From: Nitrospirota bacterium
Lineage (GTDB): Bacteria > Nitrospirota > RBG-16-64-22 > JACRHK01
DNA length: 8,612 nucleotides
Direction: 5' to 3'
Assembly: GCA_016217625.1 (NCBI GenBank)
Contig: JACRHK010000027.1
Span: 1-8,612, forward strand
Part shown: piece after piece, positions 1 through 6,441 of the stretch
How positions within the stretch are numbered: the stretch's first letter is position 1
Layout of the letters: every line of letters starts with the position of its first letter
Translations under genes and position numbers: made by a program
The notes under the pieces: model-generated
Databases searched by the model: none
Seen by the model: only the letters and a program-made list of their open reading frames with translations
What the model was told of the DNA's origin: nothing

Positions 1-34
1 GCTGTTGTTAAAATGATGTTTTTATTTTCTGTTG

Positions 35-63
35 TTGACTTTTGTTCAAATCGTTTCTATAAT
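35..63 (+). promoter_or_regulatory. Strong sigma70-type promoter for the 60-aa gene
   Basis: A -35 box TTGACT (35-40) and a perfect -10 box TATAAT (58-63) are separated by exactly 17 bp, which predicts a transcription start near base 70. The bases before the -35 box (about 8-30) are rich in A and T and could serve as an UP element. The flanking DNA has far lower GC than the rest of the window. The promoter points straight at the ATG at 101. Confidence 0.8.
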
Positions 64-100
64 ATAAAATCAAATTCCCTTTCTATAGGAGGGTCCGACG

Positions 101-283
101 ATGGAAAAGAAAAAACCCATTCAGAACAAGGCTCTCCGGGAAGATAGGAACTTGCGGGGAGTCTATACAGTCAGCAAGCCAGAATCACTCCCCCCTCTAT
201 CAATAGAACGGCTTGAGGAGAACATAAAGAATCCTCCCGTCGATTCTTTTTTGCCTAAGAAGCAGGATAAGCGGTCCTGTTAG
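101..283 (+). CDS. Small hypothetical protein, 60 aa, unknown function
   Basis: I do not recognise this protein. The start is well supported: AGGAGGG at 87-93 lies 7 nt before the ATG, and a near-consensus promoter lies upstream. The product is hydrophilic and highly charged, with a lysine-rich N-terminus (MEKKK), a proline-rich middle (ESLPPLSIERLEENIKNPP) and a basic tail ending in one cysteine (KKQDKRSC). No signal peptide, membrane segment or known motif is visible. The middle part could form a short helix. Base composition is poorer in GC than in the genes to the right, which may reflect recent acquisition or a different selection regime. No gene lies next to it on the same strand: the next gene is the convergent toxin gene on the minus strand. 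It could be a small regulator, a peptide precursor or the remnant of a larger gene. The strong promoter and ribosome-binding site make chance unlikely. Confidence 0.6.
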   Translation: MEKKKPIQNKALREDRNLRGVYTVSKPESLPPLSIERLEENIKNPPVDSFLPKKQDKRSC

Positions 284-610
284 CGGGTGCCGAATTTAAG
301 ATCGTTTTTACGCCCCGATCCGTGAACAGGCTGATCTCGGATCTCAAAGGAGGATGCTTCCTCCGATTTCACTCTAGAAAAACAAATCCGTGATCGGGTG
401 CAGGGACAGCGTGAAGAATAGAAGTAACGCTTTTTCCGTGCTGGCTGCCTGCGGCCAGGCGGGCTCGCCGAAGACAAAAACGAGTGTACGGTTAGATTTT
501 ACCCTTATTGCCCATATCTGTAATTGAGTTTAGGGCCGGGATCAGGGCTTGAAACAGCAGGTCGAGCCCCTTTTTCCTGTACAATCCCCCAGCAGTCACC
601 GCACGCGCCG
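284..610. other. Non-coding, hairpin-rich stretch (possible structured 3' RNA)
   Basis: No convincing gene was found here. It contains a perfect 6-bp hairpin, GGAGGA/TCCTCC with a 4-nt loop (349-364). That hairpin sits inside a long-range inverted repeat, CCCGATC (314-320) with GATCGGG (392-398), which gains two more pairs (321-322 with 389-390) if one base is bulged. A smaller hairpin GCCTG/CAGGC is at 447-460. The stretch lies between the stop of the 60-aa gene and a likely terminator, so it would be transcribed as a long 3' untranslated region or a separate RNA. Folding is inferred from visible complementarity only. Confidence 0.35.
545..575 (+). terminator. Probable Rho-independent terminator
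   Basis: GGGCTTG (545-551) pairs with CGAGCCC (563-569) in a 7-bp stem that has one U-G pair and an 11-nt loop. It is followed by C and then five T (571-575). The T run is on the plus strand, so it would end the transcript that starts near base 70. The loop is rather large and the T run short, so strength is uncertain. Confidence 0.5.
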
Positions 611-1033
611 CTAGCCTTCCCAGGGGTTCACCGCCTCAGCGCCGCACCGGACCATGTCTACGGTGTTCCTCGTGGCCACCGCAAGGCCGTGGGTGATCGC
701 CGTCGCGGCGATCAAGCTGTCGATGACCGGCAACCTTACGCCTCTCCGCTCAGCGGCTCCCAAAAGGAGTCCCCACCGGCTTGCCACCGCATGGTCGATC
801 GCCAGGATTCGGCCAAAGAACCGGTCGCGCAGGTCCCCGTCCACCCATGCCTGCAACATTCTCCGCCTCCGGCCGTCAGAGAGCTTCGCGATCCCTTTCT
901 GGATCTCTCCAAACGTCAGCGCGGAGAGGTACAGATGCTCTTCCCGCTGCCTTTCAAGCCATCCCAGCACCGCCCGGCTGGGAGACGGCTTGACCATTTC
1001 TGAGAGCACGCACGTATCCAGCAGAACGATCAC
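611..1033 (-). CDS. vapC: VapC/FitB-like PIN-domain toxin ribonuclease
   Basis: 140-residue PIN-domain protein, the usual length for VapC toxins, which are Mg-dependent endoribonucleases that block translation by cutting tRNA or rRNA. The acidic active-site set is visible: D6 in IVLLDTCVLSE, E43 in LTFGEIQKGI, D105 in PVIDSLIAATA, and D126 in ATRNTVDM. The last motif is the typical 'TRN..D' end of the family. The start is GTG at 1033-1031, and it overlaps the antitoxin stop as GTGA (1033-1030), so translation is probably coupled. No separate promoter is visible, so it is expressed with the antitoxin upstream. All four acidic positions are kept, so the toxin looks intact. The RNA target cannot be read from the sequence. 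The FitB-like subgroup is suggested by the 'LDTCVLSE' start and 'FGEIQKGI' motif. Confidence 0.9.
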   Translation of the reverse strand: MIVLLDTCVLSEMVKPSPSRAVLGWLERQREEHLYLSALTFGEIQKGIAKLSDGRRRRMLQAWVDGDLRDRFFGRILAIDHAVASRWGLLLGAAERRGVRLPVIDSLIAATAITHGLAVATRNTVDMVRCGAEAVNPWEG

Positions 1034-1278
1034 AGATCTACTTTCCGCCCGGTTTCACGGCTCCGCTCAAGATCCAGGCGCACGCCCCGGAGAGGGGACC
1101 GGCGAAAGAATTCCTTGAGCGCCCCTTTGGGATGCCGGGTCCGCTCAAATTCCTCCCGGGACACGACGACCGCCGCGTCCCGGCCGTGCACGGTGATGAC
1201 CTGGGGACCGGCACGTTGGGCCTCGCGGACCAGGGCGCTCAACCGGTTCTTCGCCTCTTGCAATTGCCAGCGCTTCAT
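1030..1278 (-). CDS. Phd/YefM-family antitoxin
   Basis: 82-residue antitoxin that would bind and neutralise the PIN toxin encoded directly after it, and with it repress their shared promoter. The N-terminal part carries the Phd/YefM DNA-binding fold pattern: WQLQEAKNRLSALVREA, then GPQVITVHGRDAAVVVSREEF (residues 4-45 overall). The C-terminal part is basic and probably disordered when free (RRSPLRGVRLDLERSRETGRKVDL), the usual toxin-wrapping region. I chose the ATG at 1278-1276 because AGGAGGG (complement of 1285-1291) lies 6 nt upstream and because family members begin with this motif. An in-frame start at 1314 would add 12 residues, but it falls just downstream of the predicted transcription start and operator and has no comparable ribosome-binding site. 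The stop overlaps the toxin start by 4 nt. Confidence 0.9.
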   Translation of the reverse strand: MKRWQLQEAKNRLSALVREAQRAGPQVITVHGRDAAVVVSREEFERTRHPKGALKEFFRRSPLRGVRLDLERSRETGRKVDL

Positions 1279-1315
1279 GGCCAACCCTCCTGTTTGCGAA
1301 CCTTGTAAAATCAAG

Positions 1316-1328
1316 CTAGACTGTCTAG
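1316..1328. promoter_or_regulatory. Perfect 13-bp palindrome, likely antitoxin operator
   Basis: CTAGAC-T-GTCTAG is a perfect 6-bp inverted repeat around one central base. It directly abuts the -10 box (1329-1334) and covers the expected transcription start of the toxin-antitoxin operon. Phd/YefM antitoxins commonly bind palindromes in this position and repress their own operon, so this is the obvious operator. Binding is inferred. Confidence 0.75.
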
Positions 1329-1357
1329 ATAATACTTCAACCTCAGCCCTATGTCAA
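1329..1357 (-). promoter_or_regulatory. Promoter of the toxin-antitoxin operon
   Basis: On the minus strand there is a consensus -35 TTGACA (complement of 1352-1357), a 17-bp spacer and -10 TATTAT (complement of 1329-1334). The predicted start lies near 1322, inside the palindrome, about 45 nt before the antitoxin ATG. Confidence 0.8.
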
Positions 1358-1430
1358 GAGCGGGCAACGTTCTCCCCTCCAGCAAGGGTGAAAAGACTGC
1401 CAGCGACTCTAAGGGAACTCCCTCCTGCCT

Positions 1431-2906
1431 TCACGACCCACCGGAGAGAACAAGCAGCCGCTGATGGATCTTGTAAAGGGCCAGGGTGTCCAGGCGGCAG
1501 TAGGCGAGGAGCGCCCGGCGGAGGCGCGCGCGCTCTTCTGGCGGGCACGCCGGATCGATCATCCGTTGGAACGCCGGGCCGGCCTGGGAGCCCTCCTGGA
1601 TCACGAGATCGGCATAGCTGAGCTCGGGCGCGAGCGTAGGCGCGACGGCCTTGAGGGAAAACGACCCCCGCTGGTCCGGGTGGTAGTAGTGCCGGCGGAT
1701 CGGAGGGAGGAGGTCCACGAGCCACTCCACCAGGGCCAGAAGACCATGCGCAAGGTCTGGAAGGTATTCAGCCAACTGCCTGAGGACCTCGGCCTCAAAT
1801 GATTTGTTGTACACGTAGATGGGCCCCGGTTCGCGCAGGACCTCAAGCAACCCGGTCGCCAGTGCTCTCCTGGGATCCGTCGCCCCTTCATGCAGATAGG
1901 CCTGCTCCTCGGACTCAACTCCTGCCTCCCTCACAATCTGGACCGACCACTGAAATGGGATCGGCTGATACGGCCGCGTGCCGGCATAGCGGGGAATGGC
2001 GGGGTCCACGGTTTCAAAGTCCAGGTAATAGACCGGGTAGCGGTCGATGCGCAGCTCGCCCCGGAGCGCCAGATCGCAATACGCGTCGCCGGCGAGAACG
2101 CAGGCCTTCGCCCGCTGCTGGATCCGGGTCAGGGGGATGTCTTCAGGGATCTGGCCGATGCCCTCCACGCCTCGGGAGCTTAAGGCGCCGTAGACCTCGT
2201 TCCGCCGGGGCAAGTAGTAGATCCAGTCCTTCGGTTTCGCCGCCGTGCAGTGGCTCCAGAAGGGGCAGGGATAGGGGGTCGCGCAGTGGGGCCCCGGCTC
2301 CACCTCCGGCGTGCCGCCCTCAAGGAGGGTGAGCTGTTCGATCAGGAGACGCGGGAGGAGGTCTTGCCGCTCCCGCACCGGGATCGTGACGTCTTCCCGC
2401 GTAAACAACTGCGACAGATCGAGCCGGCAGCCATCGTAGACATATCGGCTGTTGAGGTGCATGAGCTGCACCGACTCAACAGCGAGCCCCGCGCCTCGGG
2501 CCACGTAATATTGGATCGCCGTATCGGGGAGATGGGGGTCCTTGACGGCCGTGGAGGCTTTCACCTCCACGATCCGCCACGCCTCCGGGGAAATCCGCTC
2601 CAGGATGTCCACCCGCACGAGCACCTGTGCGTGGGACAGGGTCGCTTCAAAGATGGCGGGGGTTGCCGCGTCGGCAAGGAATGCCGCCGTCTGCTCTAAG
2701 GCCGGCCCCAGATCCCGTTCCTCCGCTTCGACCCGCACCCCTCCGGTGAACAGGCGCGTGGCCAGGAGGCCGACCTCCTTCCCCTCATCAAAGGCGGAGA
2801 GCGCCGCTTCGGTGTATTCCCCGAGCTCCGGATGATACGTGCTCAGGTACAGCCGCTTGGCGCATTGCAGCCCCTCGATGAAGCGGGTCTTGGAGAGCGT
2901 GGGCAT
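1431..2906 (-). CDS. DUF2779 protein: Cas4/RecB-like nuclease joined to a DnaQ-like exonuclease region
   Basis: 491 residues. The N-terminal half resembles Cas4/RecB PD-(D/E)xK nucleases: C15 in LSKTRFIEGLQCAKRLYL, then VRVDIL with D100 and VEVKAS with E114 and K116. A cysteine group C208, C214, C220 in the GPHCATPYPCPFWSHC region, together with C15, could hold a 4Fe-4S cluster as in Cas4 and AddB. The C-terminal half fits DUF2779, a DEDD-type fold: YYLDFETVDP (D296, E298), IYVYNKSFEAEVL (363-375) and YCRLDT (Y469, D473). These visible motifs suggest a DNA-processing enzyme, but its substrate is unknown. The ATG at 2906 gives the conserved N-terminus, although the ribosome-binding site is weak. 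It starts 50 bp after the S41 protease stop on the same strand, so read-through expression from the division operon is possible. No cas genes or CRISPR array occur in the window. Confidence 0.85.
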   Translation of the reverse strand: MPTLSKTRFIEGLQCAKRLYLSTYHPELGEYTEAALSAFDEGKEVGLLATRLFTGGVRVEAEERDLGPALEQTAAFLADAATPAIFEATLSHAQVLVRVDILERISPEAWRIVEVKASTAVKDPHLPDTAIQYYVARGAGLAVESVQLMHLNSRYVYDGCRLDLSQLFTREDVTIPVRERQDLLPRLLIEQLTLLEGGTPEVEPGPHCATPYPCPFWSHCTAAKPKDWIYYLPRRNEVYGALSSRGVEGIGQIPEDIPLTRIQQRAKACVLAGDAYCDLALRGELRIDRYPVYYLDFETVDPAIPRYAGTRPYQPIPFQWSVQIVREAGVESEEQAYLHEGATDPRRALATGLLEVLREPGPIYVYNKSFEAEVLRQLAEYLPDLAHGLLALVEWLVDLLPPIRRHYYHPDQRGSFSLKAVAPTLAPELSYADLVIQEGSQAGPAFQRMIDPACPPEERARLRRALLAYCRLDTLALYKIHQRLLVLSGGS

Positions 2907-2956
2907 TGCAGAGGCCTGCGAGGATGGGACTTCGCGCCTCGTCGGAAGAAAGGAAG

Positions 2957-4306
2957 TTACCCGACTTTCGCGGCAGGGAGCGCCTTGAAGACCTTCCAGG
3001 TCTTGAGCAGATCGATGGCGCGCTGGAGCTGCGGATCCTCTTTATCCCCCTTCTCCTCCGGATCGAGGAGGGAAGTGTCGGATGGAGGTGCGGACTTCTC
3101 TTGCTCCGGGTCTTTCTTCTGGTCATTCTGGAGGTGCCGCTCCAAGTCCTTCTCCCGCAGGATCACGCGGGGGCGCGGCTCCCCCTTCTTGGCCGCCACG
3201 GCGGGCGGCTTCACGGCGATGTCCGGCGCGATTCCGGTTTCCTGAATGGCGCGCCCCTTGGGGGTATAGTAGCGGGCGGTCGTCAGGCGGAGGGCGGAGC
3301 CGTCGCTGAGCGGCAGGACGGTCTGGACCGACCCCTTGCCGAACGTCTGCGCCCCCACCAGGACAGCCCGGCCCCAGTCCTGCAACGCGCCGGCCACGAT
3401 CTCCGAGGCGCTGGCGCTCCCCTCATTGATCAGCACGACCAGGGGATATTCCTGGCTCTGCTCCCCCGCCCGGGTAAAGAACTCGTCCTTGACGCCGTTG
3501 CGCCCCTTGATGTAGACGACGAGCTTGTTCGGGGGAAGGAACTTGTCCGAGACCTCGACCGCGGCGTTCAGCAACCCGCCGGGGTTGTTCCGCAGGTCGA
3601 TGATGAGGGAGTGTATCTTCTGCCCCTCCAGGGTCTTGAGGGCCTTGTGCACATCCTCGCCCGTCTGCTCCTGGAACTGGGTGATCCGGAGGTAGCCGAT
3701 CCCCTCCTCCAGCATCTTCGACTTCACGCTCTGGATCTTGATGATCTCGCGGGTGATGGTCACGTCCTTGGGTTCGCTCCACCCCTCGCGGAAGAGGGTG
3801 ATCGTCACCTGCGTCCCCTTGGGGCCCCGCATCTTCTCCACCGCCTCGGTGAGCGTCAGATCCTTGGTCGAGACGCCGTTGACCTTGAAGATCTTGTCCC
3901 CCGCCTTGATCCCGGCCCGATCCGCGGGCGTCCCCTCGATGGGAGCGATGACGGTTAATAGGTTGTCCTTGATCCCGATCTGGATCCCGATCCCGCCGAA
4001 TTCCCCCCGCGTGTCGACCTGCATCTCCCGGTACATCTCGGGAGACATGAAGGCGGAATGGGGATCGAGGTTCCCCACCATCCCCCGGATGGCGCCGTAG
4101 ACGAGGTCCTTGCTCTTGACCTCCTCCACGTAATTCTTCTGGACAAGGGAGAGGACCTCCGTGAAGATCCGGAGGTGCTGGTACGGCTCCTCGGCGACGG
4201 CCAGCACCTTGTCGATCGTGCCCTGGGCCACAAACCCCGCCGCTAGGGCGATGGCCAGCGTCAGGGCAAAGAGGAACGCGGTCTTGCGTGAATATCGGGG
4301 CATCAT
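2957..4306 (-). CDS. ctpA: S41 carboxy-terminal processing protease (CtpA family)
   Basis: 449-residue serine protease of the CtpA/CtpB/Prc type, secreted or membrane-anchored, which cleaves C-terminal ends of envelope proteins. Residues 9-28 form a hydrophobic signal-anchor. A helical N-terminal part contains LDPHSAFMSPEMY (80-92). A PDZ domain spans about 100-185 (FGGIGIQIG; GTPADRAGIKAGDKI). The S41 core carries the Ser-Lys-Gln set: S299 in NEGSASASE, K324 in TFGKGSVQ and Q328, at the 25- and 4-residue spacings known from CtpB. The tail (395-425) is charged and low in complexity. I chose ATG 4306 because GAGGTG (complement of 4313-4318) lies 6 nt upstream; the GTG at 4315 lies within that site. 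ATG 4303 is also possible. It follows envC and has its own promoter as well. Substrates are unknown; cell-wall hydrolases are plausible, as for Prc. Confidence 0.93.
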   Translation of the reverse strand: MMPRYSRKTAFLFALTLAIALAAGFVAQGTIDKVLAVAEEPYQHLRIFTEVLSLVQKNYVEEVKSKDLVYGAIRGMVGNLDPHSAFMSPEMYREMQVDTRGEFGGIGIQIGIKDNLLTVIAPIEGTPADRAGIKAGDKIFKVNGVSTKDLTLTEAVEKMRGPKGTQVTITLFREGWSEPKDVTITREIIKIQSVKSKMLEEGIGYLRITQFQEQTGEDVHKALKTLEGQKIHSLIIDLRNNPGGLLNAAVEVSDKFLPPNKLVVYIKGRNGVKDEFFTRAGEQSQEYPLVVLINEGSASASEIVAGALQDWGRAVLVGAQTFGKGSVQTVLPLSDGSALRLTTARYYTPKGRAIQETGIAPDIAVKPPAVAAKKGEPRPRVILREKDLERHLQNDQKKDPEQEKSAPPSDTSLLDPEEKGDKEDPQLQRAIDLLKTWKVFKALPAAKVG

Positions 4307-4329
4307 GCGTAACACCTCAAGGGGTTGAA

Positions 4330-4349
4330 GTACAATATATTTATTATAC
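4330..4349. promoter_or_regulatory. Imperfect 20-bp palindrome over the ctpA -10 region
   Basis: GTACAATA (4330-4337) and TATTATAC (4342-4349) are inverted repeats matching at 7 of 8 positions with a 4-bp spacer. The palindrome covers the -10 box and the predicted start of the internal promoter, so it could be an operator. AT-rich promoter DNA can look palindromic by chance. Confidence 0.35.
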
Positions 4350-4371
4350 TGTTACAACCGAGCGCGATCAA
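4343..4371 (-). promoter_or_regulatory. Internal sigma70-type promoter upstream of ctpA
   Basis: On the minus strand, TTGATC (complement of 4366-4371) lies 17 bp before a perfect TATAAT (complement of 4343-4348). The -35 box overlaps the envC stop codon. The 61-bp gap between envC and ctpA is strikingly AT-rich in a GC-rich operon, which supports a functional promoter that lets the protease be expressed apart from ftsE-ftsX-envC. Confidence 0.6.
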
Positions 4372-5546
4372 CGCCTTTTTTTCAGCCAAAGGAGGGGGTC
4401 TTCCGGATCGCTCCGGCGCCGAATCTCGAAGTAGAGGCTCGGCTCGGCGCGCACCCCGCTGCCGCCCACCCGCCCGAGCGCCTGGTTCTGCCCCACGCGG
4501 TCGCCCACCTTGGTGAAGAGCTCCGCGGCATGGGCATAGAGGGAGTAGTGCTGCTCCCCGTGGTAGAGGATGACCATCAACCCGTACCCCTTGAACCAGT
4601 CGGCAAAGACCACCGCGCCGTCGAAGACGGCCCGGAACTCTTCCCCGAACCGGGACTGAATCTCGATCCCTTTCTTGAAGACGGCGGTCTGAAACTCCAG
4701 ATCCTTCTGCTTCCCGAAAAAGGAGAGGACCTTTCCCACCGTGGGCCATTCAAGCCGCCCCTTGAAGGCGGCGAAGCTCCGGTCGGGCCGGTATGGGAGG
4801 GCCTCCTTCCGCTCGGGCAGGGAGCGGAGCAGCGCGGAGAGCCGGGCGGCGGCCTCCTCCAACTCTTTGACCAGCCGCTCGTAGCCGGTCTTCTCCTTCC
4901 GGAGATGCGCCAGCAGGGCGGACTTCTTCCTTCGTTGCTCCGCAAACCCTTCCCGCTGCGCATCGAGCCGCTCCCGCTCCCGGAGCACATCTTGCCGCTG
5001 GGTCTCCAGCCGGGCGCTCCGCTCCTCCAGGAGGGCAAGCGTCTGCTGATGTCTGGCAATGAGCCGCTGGTCCTGCTCCGCGATCATCTGGAGGTAGTGA
5101 TACCGCTTCAGGAGCGCGTGCAGGTCGGGAGCCGCCAACAACACCCGGGCCGTCCCCTCGCGCCCCTGCTTGTAGAGGGCACGCAGCCGCTCCCGCAGCC
5201 AGCGCTTCTGGCGATCGACCTGCTGCTCGGTCTGCTGGACCTCCTGCCGGGCCCGCGCGAGCTGCTGCTCCAGCTCCCGCACCCGCCGCTGCGTCTGCCG
5301 GAGTTCATCCTCTTTGGCCGCCAGGAGCTGATCCGCCGCCTCGATCTCCGCCAGGACCGACCGCTCCTGGGCCTTGGTACGCTGCAGCCGCTCTTTCTTT
5401 TCTTTGAGCTCCCGCTGGATTTGCCGGAGGTCTTCTTCCCGATGTTGCGGGGGTTTCTTCTTGGACTCCCCCAGCGCAAGGGGGATCCACGCCAGCAGCG
5501 CGACCCCCAACAGCCCGATTGCGAGAAACCTTGCGGCCTTGGTCAT
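4368..5546 (-). CDS. envC: EnvC-like amidase activator with degenerate LytM (M23) domain
   Basis: 392-residue periplasmic protein that, in the EnvC model, is held by FtsX and activates cell-wall amidases at the division site. A signal peptide covers residues 1-26 (ends LALG). Long charged coiled-coil segments follow (about 35-125 and 155-245), then a LytM/M23 domain (about 265-385). The zinc-binding motifs are lost: the usual HxxxD is KKGIE (K291, E295), and the usual HLHFE is SLYFE (S370, Y372). The stretch PSLYFEIRR and the WFKGYGLMV segment (317-325) closely follow E. coli EnvC as I remember it. It should therefore activate rather than cut. The ATG at 5546 lies 3 bp after the ftsX stop, with AAGG about 8 nt upstream inside ftsX, so the two are tightly coupled. 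No amidase is encoded in the window. Confidence 0.92.
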   Translation of the reverse strand: MTKAARFLAIGLLGVALLAWIPLALGESKKKPPQHREEDLRQIQRELKEKKERLQRTKAQERSVLAEIEAADQLLAAKEDELRQTQRRVRELEQQLARARQEVQQTEQQVDRQKRWLRERLRALYKQGREGTARVLLAAPDLHALLKRYHYLQMIAEQDQRLIARHQQTLALLEERSARLETQRQDVLRERERLDAQREGFAEQRRKKSALLAHLRKEKTGYERLVKELEEAAARLSALLRSLPERKEALPYRPDRSFAAFKGRLEWPTVGKVLSFFGKQKDLEFQTAVFKKGIEIQSRFGEEFRAVFDGAVVFADWFKGYGLMVILYHGEQHYSLYAHAAELFTKVGDRVGQNQALGRVGGSGVRAEPSLYFEIRRRSDPEDPLLWLKKRR

Positions 5547-5549
5547 CCC

Positions 5550-6440
5550 TCAGACCTTCAAGAACCTCCCCAGGGAAAACAGACTCCCCACGACCCCCAT
5601 GGCGATCCCCCCGGCCAGCATGCCGGCCCTGTAACTCCAAGGCAGGAACTGGTAGTCTATCCCCTGCCAGAGAGGACTGGCCGCCAGCTCCACGCTCAGC
5701 AGTTGATAGCCGCCGGACAGGATCAGGAGCGCCAAGAGCGCGCCCGCCATGCCTTGAAAGGCCCCCTCGATGAGGAACGGGGCCCTGATGAACCCCGCGG
5801 TCGCGCCGATGAGGCTGAGGACCTCGATCTCGTCCCGGCGGGCGTACACCATCAGCTTGATCGTATTGGCCACGATGAAGAGGATGGCCAGGGCGAGGAG
5901 CCCGCCCATGGCGAGACCGACCAGCCGGAGCAGGGTCACGATCGCCGTGAGGTTGGCGATCCACTCCTGGCCGTACTGGACCTCCGCCACCCCGGACCAG
6001 CCCCTCACCTCCCGCACGAACGCCTCCACTGCGCCCACCGAGCGATAGGCCGGATGCAACCGGAGATCGAAGGAGGCCGGTAGGGGATTCTCCCCCCCCA
6101 GCCCCTCCAGGAGCCCCCGCTGCCCCTGGAGATCCCGCTTAAACGCCTCCAGGGCCTGCTCTTTCGAGAGGTGCGTCACGGCCGCGACCTCCTGCCGGGC
6201 CCGGACCTTCCCCTCGATCTGTTTCAGCTCCCCCGCGCTCAGGCCCTCCGCAAGATACAGCGTCACCTGCACCTGCTCGCTCCAGGTCTGCAGCAGCCCC
6301 TGGAGGTTGACATAGAGCAAGAGAAACGCTCCCAGCAAGACAAACGCGATCGTGACCGTGCCGACGGCCACCGCGTGGATCATCCGGCTCCGTCGGATGC
6401 TGCGGAGGGCTTCGCCGATGAAGTACCCGAGGGTCCGCAT
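5550..6440 (-). CDS. ftsX: Cell-division protein FtsX
   Basis: 296-residue inner-membrane subunit of the FtsEX complex, which turns ATP hydrolysis by FtsE into a signal to cell-wall hydrolase activators. It has the four membrane helices of the family: about 22-45, 167-192, 222-248 and 271-292. Between the first and second lies the large periplasmic domain (46-164) that contacts EnvC, including the conserved NPLPASFDL (118-126). The cytoplasmic segment after helix 2, YARRDEIEVLSLIGAT (199-214), is typical of FtsX and faces FtsE. The basic N-terminus (RSIRRSR) precedes helix 1. The ATG at 6440 starts 1 nt after the ftsE stop, and GAGGGG at the end of ftsE supplies the ribosome-binding site. Length and topology are normal for the family. 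Confidence 0.95.
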   Translation of the reverse strand: MRTLGYFIGEALRSIRRSRMIHAVAVGTVTIAFVLLGAFLLLYVNLQGLLQTWSEQVQVTLYLAEGLSAGELKQIEGKVRARQEVAAVTHLSKEQALEAFKRDLQGQRGLLEGLGGENPLPASFDLRLHPAYRSVGAVEAFVREVRGWSGVAEVQYGQEWIANLTAIVTLLRLVGLAMGGLLALAILFIVANTIKLMVYARRDEIEVLSLIGATAGFIRAPFLIEGAFQGMAGALLALLILSGGYQLLSVELAASPLWQGIDYQFLPWSYRAGMLAGGIAMGVVGSLFSLGRFLKV

Positions 6441-6441
6441 C

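Noticed and set aside
354..377. Seven-codon micro-ORF starting inside the 349-364 hairpin after AGGAGG
   Set aside because: The Shine-Dalgarno match touches the ATG with no spacing and is paired in the hairpin, so initiation is unlikely.
280..477. Open frame of 65 codons on the minus strand near the small gene
   Set aside because: No ribosome-binding site or promoter was seen, the composition looks random, and it lies inside the hairpin-rich stretch of the plus-strand transcript.
524..1118. Plus-strand frames over the toxin-antitoxin genes
   Set aside because: They are shadows of the PIN toxin and the antitoxin, which have clear motifs and linked start and stop signals on the minus strand.
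1395..1430. Possible terminator after the DUF2779 gene (AGGGA/TCCCT)
   Set aside because: The arms are 5 bp with only two bases between them and no T run follows on the minus strand, so it is too weak to call.
2906..3958. Open frame of 350 codons on the plus strand opposite the S41 protease
   Set aside because: It lies antisense to a protease with intact PDZ and catalytic motifs, has low-complexity composition and no recognisable domain.
4530..6083. Open frame of 517 codons on the plus strand opposite envC and ftsX
   Set aside because: It is a mirror of GC-rich codon bias in the minus-strand genes: the residues are mostly L, P, E, R, G and Q, with no domain, and it runs through two well-identified genes.
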